In this document: positions 1 to 13,055 of the stretch, one piece after another
Layout: each line of letters starts with the position of its first letter
How positions within the stretch are numbered: the stretch's first letter is position 1
Origin: Ipomoea triloba
Lineage: Eukaryota; Streptophyta; Magnoliopsida; Solanales; Convolvulaceae
Reading direction: 5' to 3'
Length of the DNA stretch: 64,000 nt
Assembly (NCBI RefSeq): GCF_003576645.1
Contig: NC_044922.1
Location: forward strand, 25,936,049-26,000,048
Notes under the pieces: generated by a model
Told to the model about the DNA's origin: nothing
Database searches by the model: none
The model's input: the letters and a program-made list of their open reading frames with translations, nothing else
Program-made: the position numbers and the translations under genes

Positions 1-1197
1 AAATTTACCAATTCAAATATGCATTCTAAGATTCTAATAAAATTGATAAAAGAAAAGGAAACCGTTATTGAAAAAGATATAGTACAAACTCTAAAAGCAT
101 ATAAACTCAAAAAACTCACAAGGCATATAATAGAGACTATGAAAGCCAGTCAATCCCAAAAAATCATAAATTCAAGATTTAAGTCTTTGACAATTAATAG
201 TATATTAAAAATCCATAAATTCGTAAAACAAAAAAAAAAATTAAGTCTATTTTATTTTATTTTTTCCTTTTTCATAATTTAAGATTTTCACACTATATTT
301 ATGAAGAAACAATCTTCAAAGCACCACATCGGTTTTAAGATTGAAAGGAAAAACTGTATCCGTATATCCATTCTTCTAATAGATCGCGACAGAAAATAGT
401 AGGAGAGTACTGTAAATAAATCAATACATCAATAATAATAACAAAACATAAATTGGCAAGTAACAATTCGAAAAATAAAAATATATTCCGAATATAAATG
501 ATAAATCCGAAAATAAAAATATGTAAATGGAAATAGAAAGATCCAAATCGCGTATAACACATTTTCCTTAAAACCGATTCGCTACCTCCCATGTTGCTAG
601 GAGCGTTGTAGTGTCGGTCTCCCAAGATAAAATGATTAACAATAATATAGTTGAACACTCAACCAATATTATTTTTAGCGAAGTAGAACAAGGAGTCAAG
701 GATTGAACAAAAGGTTTGTATCTCCTTAACACTCAACTATCTTGGATTATTCAACCACAACTTGTAAATTAATCCAAATAGTAATACAAATAGAAGGGAT
801 TCACTACCTTGAATTATTCAACCATAGCTTGTGAATTAATCCAAGTAATAATAAAAAGAAAGAAATTTGAACAAGAGATTTCCACTTATTTCTCTCTTCT
901 CTGCCGAAAATGAAGAGAAAACCATTTGTTTCTCTTCTTTCATTTCCCCACGGCAGCTTCTCTCTTTCTCTTCGTTAATCCCTCTATCTCTCTTCTCTTC
1001 TCCTTATTTTTTCTTCTAACATAACCCATATAGATAAATATGATGGATTCTAGCTAGCAAGAAAGACAAGAGAATAAGACAAAAAAATTTTTTGAATGGA
1101 GTTAAGCTTTGGAGATGGTGATCCGGCGTGGGAAGAACTCAAGGAAAGAGGGAAACAAAACATTCCCCATTCCAACAATTCCATCTTTCCACCGAAA
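1..1197. other. AT-rich intergenic DNA, no gene seen
   Basis: No convincing coding sequence. The open frames here are Lys/Ile/Asn-rich and low in complexity. Two diverged direct repeats, both containing a version of gaattattcaaccatagctt, lie at about 740-785 and 810-850. A pyrimidine-rich tract (CT runs) covers about 885-1010. Confidence 0.6.
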
Positions 1198-1250
<53 letters not shown>

Positions 1251-1258
1251 TTTAAAAA

Positions 1259-1327
<69 letters not shown>

Positions 1328-1328
1328 T
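1198..1328. repeat. (AAT)n microsatellite
   Basis: An almost uninterrupted trinucleotide AAT/TAA run of about 130 bp, broken by a short A-rich stretch near 1250-1260 and a TAC variant near 1268. Confidence 0.95.
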
Positions 1329-2691
1329 ATTTTAACATTTTAACATTTTTTTTTACCTACAATTAAAACCTAACATTTAACAACCACAATAAGACAATAA
1401 AGCCTATGCACAGAATAACGACAAGATTATCATTAATCATATGTTTAAAAAAAATTACGATTAATCACAACAAATCAACCGTCAACAATAAGCAAATCAT
1501 ATTCAATCACAACAATATTCAGAACCAAATCATAACTTCATTTTGAGAGATCAAATCATAAAATCATCTCCATTAACAATAATAAAAGAAAAAGAAAATA
1601 TTAATTAAACAAAATTAAATGAGTCAACTAGAGCAATAATACCTTAGTCGCGTAGAGGTTTAGAGGCAGTAGAGTACTCACTGAGCAGGCTGGTCGCTGT
1701 CGTGGTCTCACGGAGCAGGACTGGTGGAGGACTCGCTTTTCGCCACGCCCGTTGGTGAGATTCGCTAGTCGAGGTCTGCGTCTGTGAGAATGAGAGAACT
1801 AAATCGCACTTCTGTGAGAGCGCGAGATATGCCGTGAGCGTTCATTGACCGTGAGAGTGAGAGTGAGAGAGTTAGGCTTATACATGGAAAATTTCTTGAA
1901 ATATATACAAATATGCCTATTCCTTTGGAATCATCCCTAGTGACCTTCGTTTGACCGTCAAGGCGACGGCGGAGCTACGCTTGCTCGACCGGCGAGACGG
2001 GCCTGACAAATTGGTGATTGTTCCGATCAACTGCTTAGTTCGGGACTTTGGCATGCGTTGACGATAGTGTGCGTTGGCGGATCAGGCCTGCCTACTCACT
2101 TTAAGCGGTGTCATCGGCGCTGAAGGATCAGGCTTGTCTCCTATCTGGCCTGCTTACTCACTTTAACAGATACGCTCCATTGTCCGTAACAAAGATAATA
2201 AATGATCAAACATTAGTCAACCTTTACTGTCCTGAGGTTATAAAAAAAAAAACAATTGGTATCTTGAGCCAAAAGAAGGAGACATTAACTTGTTAGACGA
2301 GGTAGACTATTAGCACTACTTTTTTTTTTTTTTTTAAAGCAGCACTACTTCTGTTTAGTTTGTTTAATATGCAAATTTGTTTACAAGCAAAAACTCAAAC
2401 TATGTTAAATGCTTTTTCACGTGATTTAGGAATTTATCGAAGCTGAATGAAACGAATCATTTGGAGATCATTTTGTACATGTTCGATTAGTACTTTTATA
2501 TTTTTTATTATACATTGATGCAATTTGACACAACTTTTTTTTTATTGAGATGGACAAGAATTTAAATGCATGTATAAGTCTTCATTTCAAATTGTTTATG
2601 TTTTCTTTGGTGCAACACAACTAACTTTATTTAAAAAAAATAAAAGCATTACATGTTAGTACATTTATTTGAATATGAGATATGAATAACG
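1329..2691. other. Intergenic; GC-richer block at about 1640-2170
   Basis: The block at 1640-2170 is clearly richer in G+C than its surroundings but has no long open frame. The word tactcactttaa occurs twice (2093-2104 and 2155-2166) within a diverged duplication. It may be a decayed transposon; no ends were identified. The rest is AT-rich and unassigned. Confidence 0.45.
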
Positions 2692-2814
2692 CCAAAGGTC
2701 TTGTGGTCAAGTGGCATGAAGTGATTCTCCCAAGTAGGAGGTCATGGGTTTGAGCCTTAGTGGGAGCAACGTCAGTAGAGCAACGTTGACAAAAAAAATA
2801 CCCAAAGTAGGAGA
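2692..2814 (+). mobile_element. tRNA-derived SINE copy
   Basis: Begins with ccaaaggtcttgtggtcaag, a head shared with other SINE copies in the window, and carries a B-box-like GGTTTGAGCC near 2749. It is followed by an A-rich tract. Flanking direct repeats atgaataacg (2682-2691) and atgaacaacg (2815-2824) differ at one base and read as a target-site duplication. The promoter-like boxes and flanking repeats are seen; family membership is inferred from similarity to the copies at 6568, 16522, 42593 and 47659. Confidence 0.7.
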
Positions 2815-3080
2815 ATGAACAACGATTTTAATAAACTTGTATATATAAATTTTACAACTCTATTTATTATCAATAAACTTTTATGTATGAATCTCCGTTT
2901 GACAAAAATGAACTAGCTCTTTATATTTATATCGTACATAACTATTGAAATAGCACTCTTGACCTCTTAATTACATTCAAATTTTTTTTAAAAAAAATTA
3001 CTAAATAAATACCAAAGAATTTTAATTTTAACACATTTTTTTATATCATTATTTTTATTCGATCTTTGTTGGGCATTATA

Positions 3081-3108
3081 CTACGCGCATCGCGCGTGCC
3101 ACCGCTAG
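3081..3108 (+). mobile_element. Helitron 3' terminus
   Basis: A short GC-rich hairpin, ACGCGC-ATC-GCGCGT (3083-3097), is followed about 7 nt later by terminal CTAG (3105-3108) and then T. This is the canonical Helitron 3' end: hairpin, CTRR, insertion between A and T. The 5' TC end was not located, so the element length is unknown. Confidence 0.65.
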
Positions 3109-3433
3109 TATATATATATATAACAAGATAAAACGGATATAAAAAAATAATATTTTTGCAAAAATCAATATAGTGATTCGTCGTTATTTAATGATGTTAT
3201 CATATCTTCATCACTGTGACACTGTGTACGGTACAGAAATGAGTCAACGTCTTGTTCAACATGCCACGTGTAATGCATATTTATATTCAATTACCGTATC
3301 TGTCATGGCAATTCTATTGTTACTATCAAGCACCATACTACCACCGCTATCATCACCTTCAATTCTTAGATGTTGAATGTCACAACAAATAAGCCTTAGG
3401 GGTGCATCATTCATTTCTAACAAAGATTAACGT

Positions 3434-3633
3434 GGTGTTTGGTTAAAGGGAAGGAATTGGGTGGAAAAGAATTGTAATTTCATGGGAAAAGAACAACGCG
3501 CGGGAATAAAGTGAGAGTTTAAATTTCAGTGTTTGATTTGCGGGAATAAAATTATTGGGAATTTCAATTCCAATGTTTGGTATACATGAGAATTGAGAGG
3601 GAATAAGTAGTATAAAGTCCAAAATGCCCATTC

Positions 3634-3674
<41 letters not shown>

Positions 3675-4100
3675 TATAATAGACAAATTAATTCACAAAT
3701 TGTTAGAGTTGTTGCATATAAAGAATGCAAATTTTGAAGAGTTCTGCATACAAAGAATTCAAAAGAACATACACAAAAGTTGTTGTATATAAATATTTAA
3801 CGCATATAAAGAATGCAAATATTGAATAGTGATTGCATATAAAGATTTAAATTAAATGAACATGCACAAAGGGAAGTCAAAGAATAATACACGCTATAAT
3901 TTATAAGGGAAGGTCATGTATCAATTTTAGGTTAAAAAAATGGAGGGGTAATTTTGTTTCAGGACTATCTTTTTTTTCTTCCTAAAATCCATGGGATCCA
4001 TATTGATGTAGACATTTTTTATTGGGATCCGTATGAAAAAAAATTAAAGTAGCTTATCAGTGTTTGCCACATAAAGAATAAAATTTAGTAAGTAAGATTT
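3434..4100 (+). mobile_element. Fragment of a gtttggtt-ended MITE-like repeat
   Basis: Starts with a ggtgtttggttaaaggga end that resembles the terminal repeat at 23336 (ggcgtttggttggaa). An internal block at about 3889-3960 (aaggtcatg, then ggaggggtaattttg) recurs at about 58508-58593, so the two loci share a repeat family. A (TTA)n run lies at 3634-3676. The right end was not defined. Confidence 0.45.
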
Positions 4101-4168
4101 TAGAGTCCATGTAATAGAACTCTTAATTTTAACTAATAGTGGGGTCACCCAAGGATACATACTCAATA

Positions 4169-4252
4169 ATTATTAGCCACATCATTGATGAAAATATTAG
4201 GGATAAAATTATTATTAGCCACATCATTGATGAAAATATTAGGGATAAAATT
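4169..4252. repeat. Perfect 42-nt tandem duplication
   Basis: 4169-4210 and 4211-4252 are identical 42-mers placed head to tail; the match breaks on the next base on both sides. Exactly 42-nt tandem duplications recur at 20493 and five times at 62462-62762 (see findings). Confidence 0.95.
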
Positions 4253-4279
4253 TGGAGGGAAAAATAGCATTTCCCTAAA

Positions 4280-4735
4280 GGCAAAAACTTGTGCGAGACC
4301 GTCTCACTATGAGACGGGTCGGGTCGGGTCGGGTCAATATGCAAATGTAACACTTATATGCACAAATGTCATACTTATATGCTCAAATGTAATACTAATC
4401 GGGAATAAAAATTTTGTTACTTATAAGGATAAATGTAATACTTTTAAAGGAAAATACAATACTTTTACATTTTGATTTAAAAGTATTACATTTTTCCTCA
4501 AAAGTATTATATTTGCCCTTATAAGTAAGGGGCACTTGTCAACATTACTTATTATGAAAAATGTATTACTTTTTCTATTATAAGTAACAAAAATTGTATT
4601 CTTGATTAGTGTTATATTTGAGCATATAAGTATGGCATTTGCACATATAAGTATGACATTTGCATGGTGCTTTGACCCGACCCGACCCGTCTCACGAATA
4701 AGGATCCGTGAGACGGTCTCACACAAGTGTGACCC
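4280..4735. mobile_element. Foldback Mutator-like MITE, copy 1
   Basis: About 456 bp with self-complementary arms. The left arm includes cttgtgcgagaccgtctcac and then GGGTC repeats; the right arm carries the reverse complement (gacccgacccgacccgtctc, then gtgagacggtctcacacaag). Flanking 9-bp direct repeats ttccctaaa (4271-4279 and 4736-4744) are perfect. A 9-bp target duplication with long terminal inverted repeats is typical of Mutator-like elements. The open frames inside are by-products of the repeat and are not genes. A second copy lies at about 17735-18190. Confidence 0.85.
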
Positions 4736-4965
4736 TTCCCTAAATATGCAATATATTTTAAACATAATTTTTTTGTAATTTCTTTAATCTTTTTACATGT
4801 TTCTAAATATTTCACATATTTTCTTCGTTTTTCTTTCTTTTATATATTTTTACGTTTTCTCATATGGTTTTACATGCACTAAAAGTATGCATGTGTTATT
4901 TTCCATCAACAACAACAACAACAATAATATTATTATTATATATACCTATTTAAATTTGAATTTGA

Positions 4966-4985
4966 ATACATATATATATATATAN

Positions 4986-5057
<72 letters not shown>
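4966..5057. repeat. (TA)n microsatellite containing a single N
   Basis: About 90 bp of TA dinucleotides with one undetermined base at 4985. The array length is probably unreliable because of that join. Confidence 0.9.
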
Positions 5058-5060
<3 letters not shown>

Positions 5061-5682
5061 ATAAAGATGTTTACTTTTAAAAATCTTTTTATCAGCTTAT
5101 TAGCTCTCAATTTTAGCTTCTAAATTAAAGTTTTTCAACTTTCAATTTTTTCAACTTTCAATTAGTATTTTATCTAGGTTGGCCAAACAAACCTAAATTA
5201 ACATTTATATATTTTATATAGATTTTTCACTATTAAATTATATGCCTCAATTTAATTTAATAAAAGAATAAGAAGAATCGTGATCATCATTTTTTATGGT
5301 TACGTTTCTCTAACCTTGGCAACAACTTTCATTTTTTTAAATAGTTTTAATGTTGTTGTTGTTGGGTTATATACTTAGATTGGGGTCATGATCTTTGATA
5401 AGCCCCACAAGAAAAGCAAAGAAGAAACATAATGAGAGTGACAACACTACTTGATAATGCCGTATCGAAAATAAAATATAGATCTCCATTTCCTTTGACC
5501 TTAAAATATTTGCTTATTAGTAAAAAAAAATAAATTAAAGCTTTATGTATTTTGATAATTGTATCTAAACTTTTATATTTTAAAAATTTAATATTGAATT
5601 TTTTGTGATAATTATATCTAATTATATTAAATAATTCATCTCGTTTGATTTATGATTTAGTGGATATAATATTTATTCATGG

Positions 5683-5734
<52 letters not shown>

Positions 5735-5735
5735 T

Positions 5736-5791
<56 letters not shown>

Positions 5792-6307
5792 TTCTTTTAT
5801 ATATATAAAAAAACTATACAAAATGTACACTTGAAAGCACAAAAAGTACACTTGAAGGCAAAAATTTTGCACTCGGAGACACAAAAATGTGTAATCGAAA
5901 CAATTATGGTACCAAAAATGAGAGGTATTTAACTTAAGTATTATTGAACAAATTACCCTTACAAATCATTTATAAATTTCACTAATTTCATTAGAAATTT
6001 AATTATACGTTGTTGAAAAGAATGCAAAAGATATAATAAAACTGACCCATGCATAATTATGCATTTGAAGGCATATGACAAAAAATCACAATGTCATCAA
6101 ATTAATTAAGTACCAAAAAATTAAACTCAAGTTAATCAAGTTATATAGAGTACTGCAAGTATAAATAAATAAATAAATAAATACACACACATACTGCATC
6201 GTTACATAATGAATCATATTACAAATTAGATTACGGAAAACTTTAAGTACATATTTGGATGTAAATGTCTTTAATTTGATAAACAATGTGTAATGGTGTG
6301 AGATACG

Positions 6308-6346
<39 letters not shown>

Positions 6347-6555
6347 AGAATTTTTAAGCTGACACTAATAATAATAATAAATACATAATTAAATAAATTT
6401 GATAGATTATTAGTTAGGATTCTCCTCTAGGTAGAATTTACTTTCTTTGATATCATGAAATATGTTTTTCATTGACCCAAATTTTCTCAAGTCAAAGATT
6501 GCACCAAGTGTGAGAATAATTTTCAGCCTTTTAAATTCTAAAAAAAAAAAAAAAA
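5058..6555. other. AT-rich intergenic DNA with TA arrays
   Basis: No gene seen. Long (TA)n arrays lie at about 5685-5790 (interrupted twice by tggttctttt, 57 bp apart) and about 6310-6341, with an (AAAT)n run near 6165-6182. The YIYIYI open frames across these arrays are artefacts of the dinucleotide repeat. Confidence 0.7.
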
Positions 6556-6567
6556 GTAATGAATGTG

Positions 6568-6804
6568 TTTTTTTTGTTGAGTGATACTGACTCTGTTATA
6601 ATATAGTATTTGTTCATAGCTACTTTCTCAACCTACTGAAACACAAAGAGTCAACAGTTGCATCCACTAAGACTCGAACCAACTCTCATCACCTACTGAA
6701 ACACAGAGTCAACAGTTGCCTCCACTAAGACTTGAACCCACTCTCATCATCTATTTGAGAGTATTTTCCAGAACATCGGGTGTCACTAGACCACAAGGTA
6801 TCAA
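6568..6804 (-). mobile_element. tRNA-derived SINE with duplicated B-box segment
   Basis: On the minus strand it starts with a ccttgtggtctagtg-type head, carries two successive copies of a roughly 60-bp segment containing GGTTC(A/G)AGTCTTAGTGGA, and ends in a T-rich run on the plus strand (the A tail). Flanking repeats gtaatgaatgtg (6556-6567) and gtaaggaatgtg (6805-6816) differ at one base and are read as the target-site duplication. The other copies have a single B-box segment. Confidence 0.75.
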
Positions 6805-6816
6805 GTAAGGAATGTG

Positions 6817-8868
6817 TTGAAGAGCAGAGTAGGCATTGATGACCACTCTTAAACCATGAACAAATAGATGAAACGATTTCCTTGCCAAAAGGTAAAGTGC
6901 ACGATTTTGCTCCACATGCTCTGCTCTCATTCCATCACTGTCTCACCAAGTGATTGCAAGCATTAAGAGATTAGAAATATCAGCCAACCAATACTAAATA
7001 TAATAACAACAACAACAATAATAATTTTGGAATGAAAGAATTGTTAGTACCAAAAAATTTAAATTTAGAAAATTGTGGAGTATATTTTAAAACATTAATT
7101 TTTATTTTGAAGTCTAATATATGTGAAATTTTAATATTCAACATTTGGACCAAATATATATTACGATGTAACATAACTACAAATATCTGAACCAATAGTC
7201 TATTGAGTTCAATTAAAATCTAAAACTTGGTGTAGAGTTCAAGGTTTAATTGTGATAATGTGAATAATGTCTAACATTAAGTTTAAGCAAATAACTTATG
7301 TTTATTTAAGTAAATGCGAGTAGAAAAGATAGAAGATGGTGATAAGTAAAAAAAAAATGATAATGAATGTAATTGTAGTCATTGTAACGGATAAATATGT
7401 AAGTAGATAATGATGATAATGTAATTGTTGTGATATATAACCAAATAGATGATTGAGATTCTGTTTTTCATTTAGTAAATAATTTTTAAAATTTCTTTAG
7501 TTTTCTTTAACTTTTTGTGTTTGTTAGTAATTTTGACGATGGATTTTTCAAATCTTGGTGTTTGTCAGTGCTATGTGGACCATAACAAAAATTACATTTT
7601 TAATATATTAAAAGCACATTATTTGTGTATTGAATGTACATTATATAAAATAATATATTTTTAGTACTCAAATAATGTACTTTTTTAAAAAATATAATAT
7701 ATACATTTTTAATATATTAAAAGTACATTATTTGTATACTGGGATGTAATTGTAGTTTATTTATGTATCACTTTTCATGTAGTTTATTGTGTGGGCAATG
7801 AATGTAATTGTAGTCATTGCCCACACAATAATGATTGAGATTGAGAGGAGGTGGGGTGGACCTTATTTAACAAGAAGAGTTCAGATTGAATATAAATTGT
7901 TGTTTATTTATGTATCACTTTTCATGTGATACAACACGGAATATAATAAATGCCATTTATATGGAAAAGAATTAATTTATGGCCATTCATGTTTAACAAT
8001 ATATAGTCCATAAACGTACAAAGATTGGTTGCCTGAACGTAGACCGTTAGTTATATGCCAAACTGCCAAGTATATCTGGTATAATATATGGCTTATTTTC
8101 ACTTTAATTTGATTAATTTCTATGATATATCGAATTCAAAAAAAATAAATGAAAGTTAAAATTCATTAGAATTGTTTGTATATGTTTATTTTATTTTTAA
8201 CAGTGAAGAGAAATGAACCGATATGTTATGTTTTATATTTATATTTTTTGAAAAAAAAAAGTTTATCTATAGAAATTTTTTAATTTTTAATGTATGCTCA
8301 TAATACATTTCACATATTTTTTTTAAGAGTGGTGAAAATTGGGAATTTGACTAGGGAGGGACAAAAAGGATTTTTGTAAAATAAAATAACAAGGTTATTA
8401 GTTTTTTTTTTTAAATAAAAAAGCTCAATGCCTATTTTAACATATTTTATTTATAAAATAAAACTGATAAATTTTTTATAATTTAAAATATATCACTTAT
8501 AAGTTGTAAAATAAGTTTTTAAAAATAGAGCATTTATATTAATTAAGAAACGTTGCACACATTCTTGGCAAGAATTTTTTTTATCGTTCATGTGTTTTAA
8601 TTAATTAATTATTCAAAAAAAGTTTTTTTTCTATATTTAATAATTCCAACCAAAATTTCAATATAGAACATATTGAATCTGTAACCATATCTCCATAAAG
8701 TGCCAAGGCAGTCAAAGTGACATGGTTCTGAATTGAAAATATGACATATTCTATCTATTTTCTATATGAGATTTGACTAGATAGATAAATATATATGGCA
8801 AAACAAAAAGAGGATAAATTTGCATCAGAGAGCCAGGTTTATTTTTTTTTTGGGTTATTTTCGTTCCC
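6817..8868. other. AT-rich intergenic DNA, MITE remnants
   Basis: No gene seen. About 7565-7745 has the acattatttgtgta words of the palindromic MITE family seen at 27340-27900 and 56134. A direct repeat of about 26 bp beginning gtttatttatgtatcac occurs near 7755 and again near 7903. Everything else is low-complexity AT. Confidence 0.5.
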
Positions 8869-9150
8869 ATGGCTAATCAAGATGGATTTGTTAATTCTTC
8901 TGAACGGACTGTCTTAGATGTCGCTATTACTTCCTCTATTTCTACATCCGTCAATTTGCTTTCTACTGCTCATCACTTTATCAGTATTAAGTTTACTGTT
9001 TACCCATAAAATTTTTTAGTTTTGGAGAACGCAAGTAGTTCATTTTCTCCAAGGTCATGGGCTGATGGGGTTTATTGATGGTAGTCACCCATGCCCGGAT
9101 GCTTTCCTCCCAACTACCGGTAATGCCGCTCCGCAAGCCAATTCCTTTCT
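8869..9150 (+). pseudogene. Ty1/copia gag fragment, frameshifted
   Basis: From ATG 8869 the frame reads MANQDGFVNSSERT and on to a stretch with SVNLLSTAHHFISIKF, which resembles the N-terminus of plant copia gag (UBN2/gag_3 type, 'hhfisikl...'). The frame then breaks near 9008. From about 9047 another frame reads LQGHGLMGFIDGSHPCPDAF, the HGL-GFIDGS-PCP motif of the same gag domain. The resemblance to copia gag is a family-level judgement; the two pieces in different frames are seen directly. No protease, integrase or LTR is next to it, so it is an isolated decayed fragment unrelated in position to the copia at 60.8 kb. Confidence 0.7.
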
Positions 9151-10246
9151 TTCATAAGAGGTTATGCATCCTGTAGTTGGCCGCCGGACGTCGCAGTAAA
9201 TTTGGGAGGTGAATAATTCTCCAAATATTTGCTTCGTCAAAAATATCTCAAACAAACGTTGCATCTAGATATCATCATTAGAAATATCGTTCTCCCTCTT
9301 AATCAGATATACATATATAAAATTGAATCTTTATGTGGAATTGTTGTTGGACTATAATTTTATATATTAGGAAAATATATTTAAAAAAATAATACAAGAT
9401 CGAGGTGTGAAGAATATGATCCCAGTCTTGTATAGTTGTATATATAAACTATAGTCATAATATATATATATATATATATATGCGGAAGGACTTTTTATAA
9501 AGATAGGTTAAAATAATAATGGAATGTTCCATTCAAAAAGCATCATGTACTGAAGTTGAAAACCTTACAATGCAAATTAAATAAGAGAACATTATATTAT
9601 ATTGTGTAGCAGCAGGCTCCCAAAGGGTTGATGGGAGCCTATGCTTTTCCTAAAGATGCTTCACATACTATATAGGTATGTAGGACATTGTACTGTTTAA
9701 GGAGCATCTAGCGATAAAGAATGTACCAAAGTGGCCATTTCGATCTACAAATTAAATTCTTTGATTCTCTTCCGTCTATTCACTTAGCTTCAATATGTTC
9801 CAGGGCACTATGGAATTCCTGTTAGGTGGGACCTATTTTTTAATGTCACGAATAAATAGATAAATTTCAAAGTTAAAAAGGAATAATATTTTTTTTAATG
9901 TGACGAATAATTAGATAATTTCAGGATTAAAAATTCAAAAAGCAACTTTTGACTGATTAGAAATGACAAGACTCATGTCACCGCGAGTTTTACTTAATCA
10001 AAGACAAGAGTTATCATATTGGAGGTAGTCTCCCTGTCAATTGTTATGGATTCCCACTCTACACGTACAATATTCATCTCTTCTGATCGACCAAAGTCAT
10101 TCAATGACTCCTGGTTTAGATATATTTTTAGTCAGATTTAAATTCTTACATTGACGTTGAGTAAGACTTTAAAGTAATTGGTCGAATCATAATTTAATTT
10201 TTATTAGTAATTTAATATTTTAAATATTCCTTATTTATTTTATAAG

Positions 10247-10286
<40 letters not shown>

Positions 10287-13055
10287 CATGAAGACCATGC
10301 TAGAGATACTTAGTAATCATTTCTTAAAGTGTCATCTTTTTATTAAATATATACATAGATCCATTATTATAAACCCACGAATCATGATATGATCAAACAA
10401 TTCACCACTCACCAGTAATCGGTAGAAATAATAAATACTATTTTTTATTAAAAAATCAGGAATGGCTAATAGGAATGGGTAATTGTAAGCATTTTCATAT
10501 GGCATGACAACAATGATGTGGTTAGGGTAGGTGGTAAGGGTAGTTTAGTAGTTGCCATGCATAGTGAGAACGACATAGCAAGTGCATGATATACTAGAAC
10601 ATCCCTATTTAGTGATATTATATTAACTCCACCTACTCCTCAGGCATAGCTCAATGATAAAAGTCTGAGTTTGGTTGTGGTGATCAATAAATGTTCGAAT
10701 TCAAATCCTGCAACGAGTAATATCAATAAGCAAGCACTCAGAACAATGCGTCATTGAGTATCATTTTATTGTACATATGTGCTCAACAAGCGCGTGCAAC
10801 ATGCCCAACGGTTCCCATGTGTTGCACACACTCACGGGGTGCAAAGAGAACTGGTCAACACTTTTTGCAAAAAAAAAAATAAAAAATTTAACTAGTAGGG
10901 ATGCCCTTAATGATAATATGACCGAACGTGTGATGTGGCAATTACAACTCAAAATAGATTTGACCATACGGTGACATGCCGAAAAGCACCCTATCTTAGA
11001 AAATAAAATTAAAATTACTCTTTTAGTCTTTTATAAATAAAATTTCAATTCAAACTACCTACTCTACTGTAAGTAAACTCCTAGACACATAGTAGCTGGA
11101 AAGGCATGCAGATATTCTGATGCAATCTAAAGGGATATTGGTTTAAAAACAACCTTCAGTAACTACTGAAGCAGTTGACACTAAAAATTAGAGGAAAGTT
11201 AATCTCCCACTTCCAGTGCTAGTCAATAAAAATACATATTTTAAACAAAGGGTTTCACTAGAATAGCAGATAGAATAAAATGTCCCATAAAGATGACCAG
11301 ATAGATACAAGTTAATTTAAGTGTGAAATCAACTTTTTTTTGAGTTTTTGGTGGAGGGAGAGGGTGGTATTATGCATGTATGTATACCTGTCCATAATAG
11401 AAAAAGAAGAGAAAGCAAAAGAAAAAGCAAAGCAGAAATTAAAAGCAAAAACATGACAAGATGTAACTTGAAGGGCCACAAAGAAGTATACTCCTTTTGA
11501 AGCTTTATCAAGTCCTAAAGGTGATTTCAATAATTAAGTTGAAAAGCTGATCAAGTTCTGGCCTTCTGGGGATACAGTAGTGTTACATACACAAATATAA
11601 TACTAAAGAAAGGAAAATTGGAGCGGGTAACCACAATGTTCTAAGTTTGACTTTCAGTGGTAGCAATCTATTTGCCTTCGTTTTTGAGCCGCCCAGTGAT
11701 AGGTAACCTAACTTGTTTTACCTCATTGTGATTCCTTGCTAACTAGGGTCACAAGATAATGTTTATCCAGTGCACACTTTCGGATACTGATTACCGATTT
11801 TCATTCTCAGCTCATCCAACAAAAAAAGGGAAAGTTGTTGCACTAATTGATTACTGCTTAAGCAAAAAGCAGCAGTCTCAATCCCAGTCCTACACATCCA
11901 CTGTCATCCACTTCATACATTCACAAACAAAATCTGTAATAATCATTACATCATTATCCCAGCAAGCCATGCATGTTGATAATGCTACTGTACTAGAAGT
12001 AAGATATGGAACTCTATCTCTTTTTCTTGTTTTCCTTTATTTATCTTTCTTCTTACTTTTCGTTTGCTGGGGATTATATCAATTGAAATTGTAGTTTTAA
12101 CCACTGAGTTATAGAGAAAGTGTAATTTTCATCCATAATTAATATAGCACTGTAATATTTTATTTTATTTTATTTTATTTTTTTTAAATTGAGTTGTAGT
12201 ATTTCCTAATTAGTCACCAAGATGGTGTATTTAGTCTTTGTTTTGAAAGATGGCGTTATTTGAAATAGAAACGTAAACAACACTAATATAGAGAAATGGA
12301 AATTTTGTATTGTCACTCGGACTTTTTTGGACAAAAATTTAAACAACACCCAACAAGTTCCTAGGCTCCTAGCTATACTACACATGGGAGATAATCTTTG
12401 GGGATGATTAAGTAGATGTTTGATGGAGAAGAAAATATTTGTTGGAGTTTAGAGTATTCAATTCGCAATTTGAGAATTAGAATTAATAATAGTAAAAGTA
12501 AATACTTGTGGTATTAAAAAATTTATTAAGAATCCCTCAATTGCGACTCATGCCAAATCGCTAGAAACACGTGTGGATTTTTCTATCCAAAATAATCACA
12601 TCCATTAGAAGAAAGATTACATATCTCACATTAGTGACTAATTAGGGGTACTATTACAAAACCATATTAATTAGGGACAAAATATATAATTACTTTATAA
12701 CTCAATAACTAAAACTACAAAATTTTCAAATATCAATTGTTAAACTTACAAATTTTTTCAATGAAATTAAGATATTACATGATCCAAGAATGGATAAAAT
12801 TACTTATATGTGGTAGTAAGTTTAGAGAAGTTTCTAGACTTATTGAGATTACTATAATCTAAATAGAATAATCGCAAAATAATGCTATAAGGCATTATTT
12901 TTATAGCCCTAAGGTTAAACCAATTATCCATATTGTACTAAAATTTATCCCAATTGGGCTTGACCGAAATAATTGGTCTTTGAGCAATTATATTATACAG
13001 AGTATATAAATATTCAACATTTGTCAAATGGAATATTATTAATTTATTACTACAA
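9151..13055. other. AT-rich intergenic DNA, no gene seen
   Basis: Holds a short perfect hairpin (GGCTCCCA / TGGGAGCC, 9615-9639), (TA)n at about 9463-9481 and 10249-10285, an (ATTTT)n tract near 12155-12182, and scattered AT-rich DNA. The open frames at 10.8, 11.3 and 11.8 kb show no domain or codon pattern that supports them. Confidence 0.55.
10644..10718 (+). mobile_element. Possible tRNA-like SINE head
   Basis: gcatagctcaatgataaaag resembles a pol III A box and gttcgaattcaaatcc, about 45 nt downstream, resembles a B box. No target duplication or tail was identified, so this is weak. Confidence 0.3.

Noticed and set aside
4129..4815. Several 60-115-codon open frames
   Set aside because: They lie in the 42-nt duplication and the foldback MITE at 4280-4735; matching frames at 17874-18233 come from the second MITE copy. 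Repeat by-products.
4797..5932. Open frames of YIYIYI residues on both strands
   Set aside because: They are translations of (TA)n microsatellites. No start context, domain or codon bias.
9615..9639. Short hairpin considered as a microRNA precursor
   Set aside because: An 8-bp stem with a 9-nt loop is far too short for a plant microRNA foldback and no extended pairing surrounds it.
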